64,000 nt of DNA from Christiangramia sediminis (GCF_020552705.1 NZ_JAJBZG010000005.1:186001-250000); one strand, 5' to 3'; counted from the first letter of the stretch, positions 24,550 through 33,798 are shown. Numbers and translations: made by a program. Notes: generated from the letters alone by a model not told the origin.

Positions 24550-25173
24550 ATGGACTTAAGAATAATCATTTTCGGGATTTCACTCTTACTCTTTTCATGT
24601 GCCAGGTCGCAACAGCAACTAGCACCCATACTTGTGGGCGGACCTTGTGAGGGTTGTGAAGCTGTGCTGGAATATGGAAAACGTGATTTGAATGCGGTGG
24701 ACACCCTTCCGGAATTCGCTTCTGCAGAAAATAAACTGAAGATCACCGGAACTATTTATGAAGCTGATGGCAGTACCCCTGCTGAAGATATTGTGCTTTA
24801 TATTCATCATACCAATGCAGACGGTGTTTATCCTACCAAAGGGGATGAAAAAGACTGGGCTAAAAGACACGGCTACCTTAGAGGCTGGATTAAGACCGGG
24901 AAGGACGGGGAGTTTACTTTTTATACTCAAGTGCCGGCAGGTTATCCAGACCGTAGAACCCCGGCGCATATACATCCCTATATTCTGGAGCCTGACGGAA
25001 GCTATTATTATCTCTCAGCCTATTTCTTCGAAGATGATCCCCGCTTCACTAAAGATCATATGGAAGATCCTCCCCGGGGCAGTAAGGGTGTGGTTCAATT
25101 AACAAAGACAGGAAAAATGGCACTTATAGAAAGAGATTTTGTGCTGGGTCAGGGTATACCGGGTTATAAATAG
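24550..25173 (+). CDS. Secreted intradiol ring-cleavage dioxygenase-like lipoprotein
   Basis: A 207-residue protein with a signal peptide and Cys near 17 (LLFSCA), followed by GGPCEGCEAV and an intradiol-dioxygenase-like beta sandwich: IYEADGSTPAEDIVLYIHHTNADGVYP, GEFTFYTQVPAGYPD, RTPAHIHPYI. The Tyr and the His-x-His pattern match the iron ligands of catechol dioxygenases. Family members in soluble catabolism are cytoplasmic, so export to the envelope is notable. No aromatic-degradation genes are nearby. The substrate is unknown. Confidence 0.8.
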   Translation: MDLRIIIFGISLLLFSCARSQQQLAPILVGGPCEGCEAVLEYGKRDLNAVDTLPEFASAENKLKITGTIYEADGSTPAEDIVLYIHHTNADGVYPTKGDEKDWAKRHGYLRGWIKTGKDGEFTFYTQVPAGYPDRRTPAHIHPYILEPDGSYYYLSAYFFEDDPRFTKDHMEDPPRGSKGVVQLTKTGKMALIERDFVLGQGIPGYK

Positions 25174-25200
25174 AAAGGCCCGTCTGAAATTTTAATTATC

Positions 25201-25258
25201 CTCATCCTGAACTTGATTCAGGATCTCTAGAGAAGCTGAGTCAAGTTCAGCTTGACGG
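25201..25258. repeat. Paired REP-like palindromes
   Basis: TCCTGAACTTGATTCAGGA and AGCTGAGTCAAGTTCAGCT lie 13 bp apart with TGACG at the right end, the same unit as 22296-22355. It lies between convergent genes. Confidence 0.7.
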
Positions 25259-25297
25259 CTAAAATTCCAGAAAGGCTTTCTGCTATTTCTAAAAACT

Positions 25298-27094
25298 TTA
25301 TTTCGCTTCTGCGATCCAGTTATCTATTTTATTTTCCAGTAACTGCAATGGTACACATCCGGTCTCCAATACTTCCTTGTGATATTCCCTGATATCGAAA
25401 TTATCGCCTAATTCAGATTTTGCACGCTCTCTTAGCTCCTGGATCTTTAACTGACCTATTTTATAAGACAAGGCCTGTCCTGGATTGGCCATATATCTTT
25501 CAATTTCTGAAATTACACTGGCTTTTGGTTCCGCTTCATTATCCAGAGAATACTGGATTGCCTCCTCTCGGGTCCATCCTTTACTATGTAAACCTGTATC
25601 AACCACCAGGCGTACCGCACGATGCATTTCTGCACCCAACGTACCGAAATACTGGTAAGGGTCTGTATACAGTCCTAACTCTTTTCCTAAAGATTCTGAA
25701 TATAAGGCCCAGCCTTCACCATAACCGCTATACCAGAGGGTCTTTCTGAAATCTGGTAAATCTTCATTTTCCTGGGTTAAAGAAACCTGGTAGTGATGTC
25801 CCGGGATGGCTTCATGCAGAAATAAGGATTCATCGCTATATACATTATAAGTTGCAGCATCGGGAATTGGCACATAAAAAATTCCTGGTCTTGTTCCATC
25901 AAGGGAGCCGGGGTTATATTCTGCGCTCGCCGAATTTTCACGAAATGCTTCCGTTCTTCTAACTTCAAATTCTGTTCTTGGAGTAACACTAAAAAGTTTA
26001 TCGATGTTTGGCTTCATAGTTTCATGGATCTCCTCAAAATTTGCGATCACTTCTTCCGGTTTTGTAAAAGGCATCAATTCTTTGTTTTCACGCACATGAT
26101 TGAAAAAGGATTTTAGATCTCCCTCATATCCAACTTCTTTTTTCACTTTCTCCATTTCCTTTGAGATCCTCGCCACTTCATCCAGACCGAGCTGATGAAT
26201 TTCTTCCGCAGTCATATTGGTAGTGGTATAAAGCTTTATCTGGTGTTTGTAGTAGGCTTCTCCTTCAGGAATATCTGCTATTCCACTTGATTTTCGTCCC
26301 TTTGGCAAATAATCCTGCTTTAAAAAAGAATACATTTTTTTATATTGCGGAATCACTTTTTCGGTGATCATGGTTTTATATTCTTCCGTAATTCTCTGCT
26401 TTTCTTCTTCTGAAAAACTATCCGGAAAATTATTCACCGGTCCATAGAACAAATGCTCTTCGACATTAGAACCAGTCATAGACTCCATTTGCGGGATTAC
26501 TTTCTGAATTAAGGATGCCGGTAACACATAGCCTTTCTCCATACCTTCACGCATATTCTTTTCGGCTGAATCCATCCAGGTTAAAAAACCATCTACGCGT
26601 TCTAGCCAGTTTTCATAATCTTCTACAGTTTTGAAGGGTTGTGCACCTACCCCACTGGCCAATTGTCCCATAAAAAGATTTACAGACCACATTTGGTCTA
26701 CAGGAATGTATTTGGATTTTTTAAATTCCATAGAAGCAAGATTGATATCGCACTCCCAAAGCAGGATATCCTTACTCATTTTTTCGGTATCACTAAGATC
26801 TTCGTCATTTATAGAATTAACCTCGTCTCTGTACTTCGTATAGTAATTTCTCAAACTGTCTTGATATTCTGAAGAAAGGAAATCTGGAAACTTATAATTA
26901 TAGCGCATATCTCCAGAGGTGGTGGCTGAAATAGGATTGAGTTTCAACCCATCTTCATAATAATTGTTCAGAATAGAGTCGAACTTTGCACTCACCTGAG
27001 CGGCCTCTTTTTCTGCGGAAGCTTTAGAATCTTCATTTTTACAGCCAACGAAGCAAACAACCAACAGAATAGCAAAAATTAATTTCTTGTACAT
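25298..27094 (-). CDS. DUF885 family lipoprotein, probable metallopeptidase
   Basis: A 598-residue protein with a lipoprotein signal (CFVGC) and the full DUF885 domain. Its zinc-site-like motif HEAIPGHH starts at His427, followed by SGYGEGWALYSESLGKELG with the downstream Glu, and PGQALSYKIGQLKI near the C-terminus. The family is related to M3/M2-type zinc peptidases and some members are peptidases. It should act in the periplasm. Activity is inferred from the motif. Confidence 0.88.
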   Translation of the reverse strand: MYKKLIFAILLVVCFVGCKNEDSKASAEKEAAQVSAKFDSILNNYYEDGLKLNPISATTSGDMRYNYKFPDFLSSEYQDSLRNYYTKYRDEVNSINDEDLSDTEKMSKDILLWECDINLASMEFKKSKYIPVDQMWSVNLFMGQLASGVGAQPFKTVEDYENWLERVDGFLTWMDSAEKNMREGMEKGYVLPASLIQKVIPQMESMTGSNVEEHLFYGPVNNFPDSFSEEEKQRITEEYKTMITEKVIPQYKKMYSFLKQDYLPKGRKSSGIADIPEGEAYYKHQIKLYTTTNMTAEEIHQLGLDEVARISKEMEKVKKEVGYEGDLKSFFNHVRENKELMPFTKPEEVIANFEEIHETMKPNIDKLFSVTPRTEFEVRRTEAFRENSASAEYNPGSLDGTRPGIFYVPIPDAATYNVYSDESLFLHEAIPGHHYQVSLTQENEDLPDFRKTLWYSGYGEGWALYSESLGKELGLYTDPYQYFGTLGAEMHRAVRLVVDTGLHSKGWTREEAIQYSLDNEAEPKASVISEIERYMANPGQALSYKIGQLKIQELRERAKSELGDNFDIREYHKEVLETGCVPLQLLENKIDNWIAEAK

Positions 27095-27300
27095 ATTAAA
27101 ATTTTTATAGTAATGTTCTAAGGTAGATAAAATCCCATTGTAGTTTTTATTAAGAATTTTTTGAAGTGTACTAAAAAAATAACTGTTAGGTGTAAAACCA
27201 ATTGCTTTTTAATATAAATTCGTCTTCCGAAAATTAAAAATTTTTAATAGGGCTCAACTGAAGAGCCTTATTAACAGGGATATAACACATTAAAAATGAA

Positions 27301-27681
27301 ATGAAAAAATTATTCTTTTTACTGCTTATCGGGCTTGTAAGTTGTAGCCCGAAAATCAAATCTAATTTTACTAACACACAACCGAAATTATCAATTGACC
27401 AGGAGGTGGCTTTGCTGGATATTGATCATCATCTTCCCGAAAATATCTTAAAAATTGGTAATCTCAAATTCCAGGATTCAGGATTCTCAACTGATTGTAG
27501 TTTTAATAGTATTATGAATCAGGCCAGAAAAACTGCTAGAGAGAATGGTGCCAACATTGTAAAAGTAGTTGGAAAAAAGAAACCTGATATCTGGAGCAGC
27601 TGTTATCGTCTTGATATCGAGCTATACAAATTTGAAGGCGATGTGTCGAGCTTGCCTCAATACGAACTAACTCTCGACTAA
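27301..27681 (+). CDS. Small lipoprotein, RcsF/DUF4156-like
   Basis: A 126-residue lipoprotein (lipobox GLVSC). The mature part ends with a compact domain that has an alanine- and asparagine-rich helix (MNQARKTARENGANIVKVV) and two Cys residues, a pattern reminiscent of RcsF or DUF4156 proteins; that likeness is tentative. It is followed 19 bp later by a PEGA lipoprotein and they probably form an operon. Confidence 0.65.
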   Translation: MKKLFFLLLIGLVSCSPKIKSNFTNTQPKLSIDQEVALLDIDHHLPENILKIGNLKFQDSGFSTDCSFNSIMNQARKTARENGANIVKVVGKKKPDIWSSCYRLDIELYKFEGDVSSLPQYELTLD

Positions 27682-27700
27682 CCTAATTTTGAACTTATAA

Positions 27701-28177
27701 ATGAAAAATCTAATTAAAATTTTACCTCTGGTTAGCTTTTTATTGCTACAAAGCTGCGCTACGATTGTATCGGGTTCCAGACAAACCGTTAAGTTTAACT
27801 CTATTCCGGCTGCGGCTACAGTTTTTATCAACGAAGTTGAAGTTGGTAAAACTCCTGTAGAAAAAGATCTTAAGAGAAATCAGGAATATCAGGTTCTTAT
27901 AAAAATGGATGGTTATAAATCCTATAAGACCACGCTTTCTAAAAAATTCAATGAGTGGTATATAGGGAATATAGTATTTGGAGGTCTTATTGGTCTTGTG
28001 GTAGATCCTATTACAGGAGCGATGTATAAACTAACTCCTAATGAATTAACTGCCAGATTAGAAAATGATAATTCTGATGTAGTATTCAAAGATGGAGGAA
28101 AAGATATACATATTAGCGTAAGCCTTAATATTGATCCTACATGGGAAAAGGTAGGACAACTTGAAAAAGCTGAATAA
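27701..28177 (+). CDS. PEGA-domain lipoprotein
   Basis: A 158-residue lipoprotein (LLLQSC) with a PEGA repeat: VKFNSIPAAATVFINEVEVGKTPVEKDL, then QEYQVLIKMDGYKSY. A hydrophobic stretch NIVFGGLIGLVVDPITGAMY (about 87-106) follows, as in other Bacteroidota PEGA lipoproteins. It likely sits in the outer membrane facing the surface or periplasm. Confidence 0.8.
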   Translation: MKNLIKILPLVSFLLLQSCATIVSGSRQTVKFNSIPAAATVFINEVEVGKTPVEKDLKRNQEYQVLIKMDGYKSYKTTLSKKFNEWYIGNIVFGGLIGLVVDPITGAMYKLTPNELTARLENDNSDVVFKDGGKDIHISVSLNIDPTWEKVGQLEKAE

Positions 28178-28198
28178 AATATTACTGATTATTCAAAT

Positions 28199-28226
28199 AA
28201 AAGCCTCGCAATTTGCGAGGCTTTTT
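28199..28226. terminator. Bidirectional terminator
   Basis: AAAGCCTCGCAA and TTGCGAGGCTTT form a near-perfect stem with A/T runs on both sides, between convergent genes. The same core is used at 29023-29052 and 12176-12200. Confidence 0.85.
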
Positions 28227-28245
28227 ACTATGAAAAGAAGTTTTT

Positions 28246-28803
28246 TTAGTTACCTATTCCAAAAGTAGAAACAATGGTACTTTTTTCATCTAAGGAATTC
28301 GGGTTCCTTACGATAATTCCGTATTCACCATCTTCAATTTCCGGTACAGTAATGATATAAGAAGATTCTCCAAATTTTCGACCCTGAAACATTATGTAGT
28401 CAAGATTATTATTTGATCCTCCTGAAAATGTTCCGGTAGAAGATAATTCTGCTTTTCTAACTTTTCTGTTATTATCAAATCTGAACAAACTAATAATAGA
28501 AAGCGGATCTGTCTGGTTATCTACAGATCTTACAACGATATCCAGGCTTTTGTTAGTAGCAGTTCTTGTATTGGAGCAACAACCATCAACTTCTATTTTT
28601 GATTTTACCTTACCTATCCCAACGATATAAACACTGGCTCCGGCTTTAGTTTTAATTTTTACAGTTTCTTTTTCTAAGGGGAGGCTAGTAGAATCTGATT
28701 TAAGAATAAAAGCTTCTCCAATAAAGTCAGGCTCTTTTAAGTTTTGAGCCCCGGCTATGCTGCAGCTTAAAAAAACCGCAACTAGTAATACAAAATTTTT
28801 CAT
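28246..28803 (-). CDS. Secreted protein of unknown function
   Basis: A 185-residue protein with a clear signal peptide (LLVAVFLSCSIAGA) followed by a beta-rich mature domain that includes VYIVGIGKVKSKIEVDGCC and ends EYGIIVRNPNSLDEKSTIVSTFGIGN. I recognise no catalytic motif. The sequence between its start and the ahcY terminator (28804-29020) holds nothing I recognise. Confidence 0.65.
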   Translation of the reverse strand: MKNFVLLVAVFLSCSIAGAQNLKEPDFIGEAFILKSDSTSLPLEKETVKIKTKAGASVYIVGIGKVKSKIEVDGCCSNTRTATNKSLDIVVRSVDNQTDPLSIISLFRFDNNRKVRKAELSSTGTFSGGSNNNLDYIMFQGRKFGESSYIITVPEIEDGEYGIIVRNPNSLDEKSTIVSTFGIGN

Positions 28804-29022
28804 GAAATTGGTTTAAGAATGTGCCTACTCTTATAGGTTTTCGGCTTCCCCTGTTTTAAAAATTTTAATTACGAGATCAAATTAATTCTCCAATCGTAAT
28901 CCACCTTCAAAACAGTATAGGGCTGTTAATCCTCAACACAGATCAGTAATATTCAAAGGGTTAAAATAATATTTTTTTTTAAATTTCAACTGTTTGGTCT
29001 AAAAATTATCAATGATAAATAA

Positions 29023-29052
29023 AAAAAGCCACGCAATTTGCGAGGCTTTTTT
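29023..29052 (-). terminator. Terminator of ahcY
   Basis: AAAGCCACGCAA and TTGCGAGGCTTT form a stem with a T-run on both sides; on the minus strand it lies 37 bp after the ahcY stop. Confidence 0.75.
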
Positions 29053-29088
29053 TGTCTAATTTCTTAGATCTTAAGTCTAAGATCTATT

Positions 29089-30405
29089 CTAATATCTGTA
29101 ATATTCCGGTTTGTAAGGTCCTTCAACCGTTACACCGATGTAATCAGCCTGATCTTGTTTAAGCTCGGTAAGCTCAACACCAATTCTTTCCAGGTGAAGT
29201 TTAGCTACCTTTTCATCCAAATGCTTAGGAAGCATATAAACTTCATTTTTATATTGATCGGTATTTTTCCAAAGTTCGATCTGAGCCAAAGTCTGGTTTG
29301 TAAATGAATTACTCATTACAAAACTTGGATGTCCTGTAGCGCAACCAAGGTTCACTAAACGACCTTCAGCAAGAAGGATGATATCTTTTCCGTTGATCGT
29401 ATACTTGTCAACCTGTGGCTTGATCTCTACTTTAGAATCTCCATGATTGTTATTCAACCAGGCTACCGCGATCTCATTATCGAAATGGCCAATATTGGCA
29501 ACGATGGTCTTGTCTTTCATCGCTTCAAAATGCTCCGGACGAACGATATCTTTATTTCCGGTAGTAGTGATTACGATATCTGCCTTTGGAAGTACGGTTT
29601 CAAGTTTTTTCACTTCAAAACCATCCATTGCCGCCTGAAGTGCACATATTGGATCAATTTCAGTAACAGTTACTATAGAACCTGCTCCTTTAAAAGACTG
29701 AGCAGTTCCTTTACCAACATCACCGTATCCACAAACAACTACACGCTTACCGGCAAGCATTACATCTGTAGCACGACGAATCGCATCTACTGCACTCTCA
29801 CGACATCCATATTTATTGTCAAATTTTGATTTTGTTACCGAGTCGTTTACATTGATCGCAGGCATAGGAAGTGTTCCTTTCTTCATACGCTCATACAGTC
29901 TGTGAACTCCGGTAGTAGTTTCTTCAGAAAGTCCTTTGATTCCTTTCCCAAGTTCAGGATATTCATCGAGAACCATATTGGTAAGATCTCCTCCATCATC
30001 AAGAATCATGTTCAAAGGTTTGCGATCTTCTCCAAAGAAAAGAGTTTGTTCGATACACCAGTTAAATTCTTCTTCCGTCATTCCTTTCCAGGCGTAAACC
30101 GGAATTCCAGCAGCGGCGATAGCAGCGGCAGCATGATCCTGGGTAGAGAAAATATTACATGAACTCCAGGTAACCTCAGCTCCAAGTTCTACAAGAGTTT
30201 CAATAAGAACTGCCGTTTGTATGGTCATATGTAAACATCCCGCAATTCTTGCTCCTTTTAAAGGCTTAGATTCTCCATATTCTGCACGAAGCGCCATAAG
30301 ACCTGGCATTTCAGCTTCAGCAAGTTCTATTTCACGACGTCCATATTCTGCAAGCTCAATATCTTTTACTTTATAGGCCGTATACGGTACTGTTTTAGTT
30401 GACAT
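29089..30405 (-). CDS. ahcY: Adenosylhomocysteinase
   Basis: A 438-residue enzyme that splits S-adenosylhomocysteine to adenosine and homocysteine, regenerating the methyl cycle. It has [13 protein letters not shown], the NAD-binding motif [18 protein letters not shown] and the C-terminal [23 protein letters not shown] and PYKPEYYRY end. I use the ATG at 30405 ([13 protein letters not shown]) because the thirteen residues upstream in frame overlap the divergent promoter region and lack family similarity. Confidence 0.97.
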   Translation of the reverse strand: MSTKTVPYTAYKVKDIELAEYGRREIELAEAEMPGLMALRAEYGESKPLKGARIAGCLHMTIQTAVLIETLVELGAEVTWSSCNIFSTQDHAAAAIAAAGIPVYAWKGMTEEEFNWCIEQTLFFGEDRKPLNMILDDGGDLTNMVLDEYPELGKGIKGLSEETTTGVHRLYERMKKGTLPMPAINVNDSVTKSKFDNKYGCRESAVDAIRRATDVMLAGKRVVVCGYGDVGKGTAQSFKGAGSIVTVTEIDPICALQAAMDGFEVKKLETVLPKADIVITTTGNKDIVRPEHFEAMKDKTIVANIGHFDNEIAVAWLNNNHGDSKVEIKPQVDKYTINGKDIILLAEGRLVNLGCATGHPSFVMSNSFTNQTLAQIELWKNTDQYKNEVYMLPKHLDEKVAKLHLERIGVELTELKQDQADYIGVTVEGPYKPEYYRY

Positions 30406-30410
30406 ATTAT

Positions 30411-30449
30411 TATATTTGAATATTAGCAATTTTTGTGCTTGCAAAAATA
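30411..30449. promoter_or_regulatory. Divergent -7 elements for ahcY and the phosphopantetheinyl transferase
   Basis: In the 64-bp gap, TATATTTG (30411-30418, plus) and TATTTTTG on the minus strand (30449-30442) both fit TAnnTTTG exactly. They point away from each other and overlap in range, so the two genes may compete for polymerase. No clear TTG partner is seen at either. Confidence 0.5.
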
Positions 30450-30469
30450 AGGAAAAGCTTAGAAATTTT

Positions 30470-31117
30470 ATGCCTCTTTATAAAACAATAACAGTTGATG
30501 AACATACTAAAGTCTTCATTTGGAAGGTGGAAGAATCTTTGGAATGGCTGTCTCATGGAATAGAATTAACCGAACATTGCCGTAAAAGAGTGGACGGTAT
30601 GAAATCTGAAATTCATCGGCGTGGTTTTATGAGCATCAGGCATTTGCTTGCCGAAGCCGGTTATATAGATCATGATCTTTATTATGACAAGCTGGGAAAA
30701 CCCCATCTTAAGGATGATAAATATATTTCCATAACCCATTCCTTTAATTTTACCGCAATCATCATTAGCAACAAAGATGTAGGGATAGATATTGAAAAGC
30801 AACGAAACAAGATCCTGAAAATTGCCAGTAAATTCACTCCTTTGGATGAATACCATACCCTCGCCAACGAGGAGGCCTTAATTCGAAAACTCACTATTGT
30901 CTGGGGAGCTAAGGAATCGGTTTATAAAATGCTGGCTCAACCTGGAATTGGGTTTTTACAACATATCAATGTAACAGATTTTGATTTTGATGATGCTGAA
31001 ACCACTACTCATGTAAGATATAATGGGATCGATGCCTGGTTTGATATCAGTTTTCTGGAATTTGAGAATTTTACCTGCGTGCATGCGATGTCCTCCAGTT
31101 CTAATTCGAAAGCCTAA
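30470..31117 (+). CDS. 4'-phosphopantetheinyl transferase superfamily protein
   Basis: A 215-residue Sfp/AcpT-type transferase with the two signature motifs VGIDIEKQR and WGAKESVYK, which hold the Mg and CoA ligands. It moves the phosphopantetheine arm of CoA onto carrier proteins. I start it at ATG 30470 (MPLYKTITV); the in-frame extension to 30416 lies over the promoter. Its stop overlaps the start of the next gene (TAATG), implying translational coupling with the PcrB homologue. Confidence 0.9.
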   Translation: MPLYKTITVDEHTKVFIWKVEESLEWLSHGIELTEHCRKRVDGMKSEIHRRGFMSIRHLLAEAGYIDHDLYYDKLGKPHLKDDKYISITHSFNFTAIIISNKDVGIDIEKQRNKILKIASKFTPLDEYHTLANEEALIRKLTIVWGAKESVYKMLAQPGIGFLQHINVTDFDFDDAETTTHVRYNGIDAWFDISFLEFENFTCVHAMSSSSNSKA

Positions 31118-31833
31118 TGGTCGAGGTGCAATCTTATCTGGAAGAAATTCAGCAGGCAGCCTTTGAAAATAGGAAATTGCTCGCGGCACTTATAGATCCT
31201 GATAAATTTGATGAATCAAAAGTTTCTGAATTTGTTCAGAAATTGCCAAAAGATGCGACTCATATCTTTATTGGCGGAAGTACGGTAGAAAAAGATAGAA
31301 CCTGTGCTGTGGTTAAAACTATTAAAAATGTTTCGAAATTACCTCTAATCCTGTTTCCGGGAGATCATAGCCAAATTTCTTCTCATGCAGATGCTTTACT
31401 TTTCTTAAGTCTTATTTCCGGAAGAAATCCCGAGTTCCTCATTGAACAACAGGTACGTTCTGTAGAAAAGATAAAAAATACCAATCTTGAGATTATTCCC
31501 ACCGGTTATATTTTGATCGACGGAGGGAGAGAAACTTCAGTTGAAAGGGTGAGTAAAACCATTCCTTTATCCCAAAATGACATTCAGCAAATTGTAAATA
31601 CGGCACTGGCCGGGCAATATTCGGGAAAAAAACTGATCTACCTGGAAGCAGGTAGCGGAGCAAAATTCCCTGTTTCTTCAGCAATAATTCAGGCAGTAAA
31701 AGCGGCATTAGATATTCCAATTATTGTGGGTGGCGGCATCCGCAGCACACAACAACTTCAGTTATCTTATGATGCCGGAGCAGATCTGGTGGTGATCGGG
31801 ACTGCTTTTGAAAATGATTCTTTTCAGGCGTAA
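31117..31833 (+). CDS. Geranylgeranylglyceryl/heptaprenylglyceryl phosphate synthase family (PcrB-like)
   Basis: A 238-residue TIM-barrel protein. It has LLAALIDPDKF at the start, FIGGSTVEKD, LILFPGDHSQISSHADALLFLSLISGRNPEFLI, PTGYILIDGG, IYLEAGSGA and VGGGIRSTQQL, all hallmarks of the GGGP synthase family. The enzyme joins a polyprenyl diphosphate to glycerol-1-phosphate. Bacteroidota carry members of this family whose product is not well settled. It is coupled to the transferase gene by a TAATG overlap. Confidence 0.92.
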   Translation: MVEVQSYLEEIQQAAFENRKLLAALIDPDKFDESKVSEFVQKLPKDATHIFIGGSTVEKDRTCAVVKTIKNVSKLPLILFPGDHSQISSHADALLFLSLISGRNPEFLIEQQVRSVEKIKNTNLEIIPTGYILIDGGRETSVERVSKTIPLSQNDIQQIVNTALAGQYSGKKLIYLEAGSGAKFPVSSAIIQAVKAALDIPIIVGGGIRSTQQLQLSYDAGADLVVIGTAFENDSFQA

Positions 31834-31850
31834 TCAATATTTGAAGTCAG

Positions 31851-31910
31851 TTCGACCGTACTTCGACAGGCTCAGTGCTACAAATATTCAAATGTCATTT
31901 CGACTGCATG
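31851..31910. repeat. TTCGAC...GCTCAG intergenic repeat
   Basis: This element shares TTCGACAGGCTCAGTGCTAC with TTCGACAAGCTCAGTTCTAC at 38595-38693, and both continue into ACAAAT and a GTCAT-CTCGA or GTCATTTCGAC end. It lies in the gap between the PcrB-like gene and the VOC gene. Confidence 0.6.
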
Positions 31911-32036
31911 TAAAAATCTCTAATAAGTAGTTTCCAAAATAAATGCAGGTTGTACTAATTTTTAAGTCAGAGGACTTATCTAGAATTCAGCAATTAATTT
32001 TAAATTTAATGGTATTTAACCTTAAATCAATTAGTT

Positions 32037-32423
32037 ATGAATATCGAAAATCCTGTAGTCTGGTTTGAGATTTACGTAAACGACTTAAGCCGTGCTAAAT
32101 CTTTCTACGAACAAGTTTTTAAAACAGAATTATCTGAATTAGGAGATCCATCCAATGATGAATTAAAAATGATGGCGTTCCCGGGCAATATGGAATCTAA
32201 AGGTAAAACCACTGGAGCTTTAGTCCAGGTTAAAGGCATGGAAGCTGGATGTAATAGTACTATTGTTTATTTTGGAAGTAAAGATTGCAGTATTGAAGAA
32301 TCCCGGGTTAAAGACGCCGGCGGGGAACTTGTAAGACCGAAAATGTCTATTGGCGAATATGGATTTATAAGTCTGGCTAAAGATACCGAAGGCAATATGA
32401 TCGGGATTCACTCCATGGAATAG
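32037..32423 (+). CDS. VOC family (glyoxalase-like) protein
   Basis: A 128-residue vicinal-oxygen-chelate protein: NPVVWFEIYVNDLSRAKSFYEQVF at the start, VYFGSKDCSIEESRVKDAGGELVRPK in the middle, and GFISLAKDTEGNMIGIHS at the end, with a terminal Gly-x-His-like site. The family includes glyoxalases and fosfomycin-type enzymes; this short form has no known substrate. It stands alone, with a 224-bp gap before ftsX that holds only the ftsX promoter. Confidence 0.88.
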   Translation: MNIENPVVWFEIYVNDLSRAKSFYEQVFKTELSELGDPSNDELKMMAFPGNMESKGKTTGALVQVKGMEAGCNSTIVYFGSKDCSIEESRVKDAGGELVRPKMSIGEYGFISLAKDTEGNMIGIHSME

Positions 32424-32598
32424 CTTGATTTCAGCATTTCGCCGAGTTTAGGATTACAGGTTTTCAAAAGATACTGAACATTCACATTCTTAATCATTTT
32501 TTAGGTAACAATGCAAATGAGAAAGTTTACTAAAAGCCTATGTATAAAAGAAAAAACTTGGATTCCCAATATTTTTAAAAGTTTAAACGTTTTAAAGA

Positions 32599-32626
32599 TT
32601 GAGAAAGCCGAACTTTCTTATTTTTA
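32599..32626 (+). promoter_or_regulatory. Promoter of the ftsX operon
   Basis: TTG (32599-32601) and TATTTTTA (32619-32626) are 17 bp apart, the same spacing as at 17959-17986. The predicted transcript start is about 15 bases before the ftsX ATG at 32648. Confidence 0.55.
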
Positions 32627-32647
32627 CAAAAAATCTGAAGTCACTCT

Positions 32648-33526
32648 ATGACCACATCTTTTGAAAGGTATCAGAAACGCCGACTCATATCTTCCTATTT
32701 TTCAGTAGTTATCAGTATTTCACTGGTGCTTTTCCTATTAGGAATGCTAGGTCTTTTGGTATTGAACACCAAAAAAGTAGCCGATCATTTTAAAGAACAG
32801 ATCGCCCTTACGGTTTACCTGAAAGACACTGCGAAGGAAGTTGAGATCGAGCAATTGAAGAAAAGCCTTGCAATGGCCGATTATACCAAATCAACCACTT
32901 ACGTTTCCAAGGAGGAAGCAGCAGCAGCTCATAGTGAAGAAATTGGCGAAGATTTCATGGAATTCCTGGGCTACAATCCACTGCAGAATTCTATCGATGT
33001 TTATATGAATGCCGATTTTGTTTCTTCTGAACAGGTAGACAAGATCGCTGAAGATCTTACCTCAAAGAATTTTGTAGACGAAGTAGTTTATGATAAACCT
33101 CTTATTGCCCTACTCAACGATAATGTAAAAAAGATTAGTTTCTGGGTTTTAGTAGCCAGTTCCGTATTTACATTTATCGCTGTTCTATTGATCAACAGCA
33201 GTATCAGACTTGCCGTATATTCCAAAAGATTTATCATTAAAACCATGCAAATGGTTGGTGCGACTAAAGGTTTTATAAGAAGACCATTTATCTGGCAAAG
33301 TGTAAAATTAGGCTTAATCGGTGCTATTTTGGCCTTGATAGGAATGGCCGCCGTACTTTACTATCTAAACAACAGTTTCACAGAACTTAATCTTCTGGGA
33401 GATATAAAAATGCTGGTAATTCTCTTCTCCGGGATTTTCCTGATGGGAATTGTAATTACATGGATAAGTACGTATTTTGCAACCTCGCGTTTTCTTAATT
33501 TGAAAACGGACGAACTTTATTATTAG
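32648..33526 (+). CDS. ftsX: Cell division protein FtsX
   Basis: A 292-residue protein with one N-terminal TM (about 18-38), an extracytoplasmic domain (about 45-165), and three C-terminal TMs ending in the FtsX/MacB permease region (KTMQMVGATKGFIRRPFIWQSVKLGLIG). With FtsE it forms the ABC complex that controls septal wall hydrolases. FtsE is not in this window. It is the first gene of a plus-strand operon running to 37894. Confidence 0.95.
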   Translation: MTTSFERYQKRRLISSYFSVVISISLVLFLLGMLGLLVLNTKKVADHFKEQIALTVYLKDTAKEVEIEQLKKSLAMADYTKSTTYVSKEEAAAAHSEEIGEDFMEFLGYNPLQNSIDVYMNADFVSSEQVDKIAEDLTSKNFVDEVVYDKPLIALLNDNVKKISFWVLVASSVFTFIAVLLINSSIRLAVYSKRFIIKTMQMVGATKGFIRRPFIWQSVKLGLIGAILALIGMAAVLYYLNNSFTELNLLGDIKMLVILFSGIFLMGIVITWISTYFATSRFLNLKTDELYY

Positions 33527-33529
33527 AAG

Positions 33530-33793
33530 ATGAAAAAGGATAAAGAAATACATAATGGAGGAAGCTTTAACACCGGTTTTGTATTCGGAAAGAAGAACTA
33601 CACCTTCATGTTTATAGGGATGGCTGTCATCGCCTTAGGCTTTATATTAATGTCTGGCGGTGGTAGCGAAGACCCAAATGAGTTCAATGACGCCATTTAT
33701 AATTTTCAAAGAATTCGACTTGCTCCAGCCATGGTGCTGATTGGCTTTGCCATCGAGGTTTACGCCATTTTGTTGAATCCCCATAAAAAATAA
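33530..33793 (+). CDS. DUF3098 membrane protein
   Basis: An 87-residue protein with FGKKNYTFMFIGMAVIALGFILMSGG and a second hydrophobic span near the C-terminus. DUF3098 is a Bacteroidota family of unknown function usually found between ftsX and uppP, as here. It starts 3 bp after ftsX, so a division or envelope role is a reasonable inference. Confidence 0.9.
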   Translation: MKKDKEIHNGGSFNTGFVFGKKNYTFMFIGMAVIALGFILMSGGGSEDPNEFNDAIYNFQRIRLAPAMVLIGFAIEVYAILLNPHKK

Positions 33794-33798
33794 GCAGT

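Noticed and set aside
29063-29086. Palindromic TTAGATCTTA sequence next to the ahcY stop
   Set aside because: It is a short imperfect palindrome without a T-run; the hairpin at 29023-29052 is the likely terminator.
32511-32651. 46-codon frame overlapping the ftsX start by ATGA
   Set aside because: The likely ftsX promoter (32599-32626) lies inside it, so it would not be in the same transcript, and the sequence has no family features.
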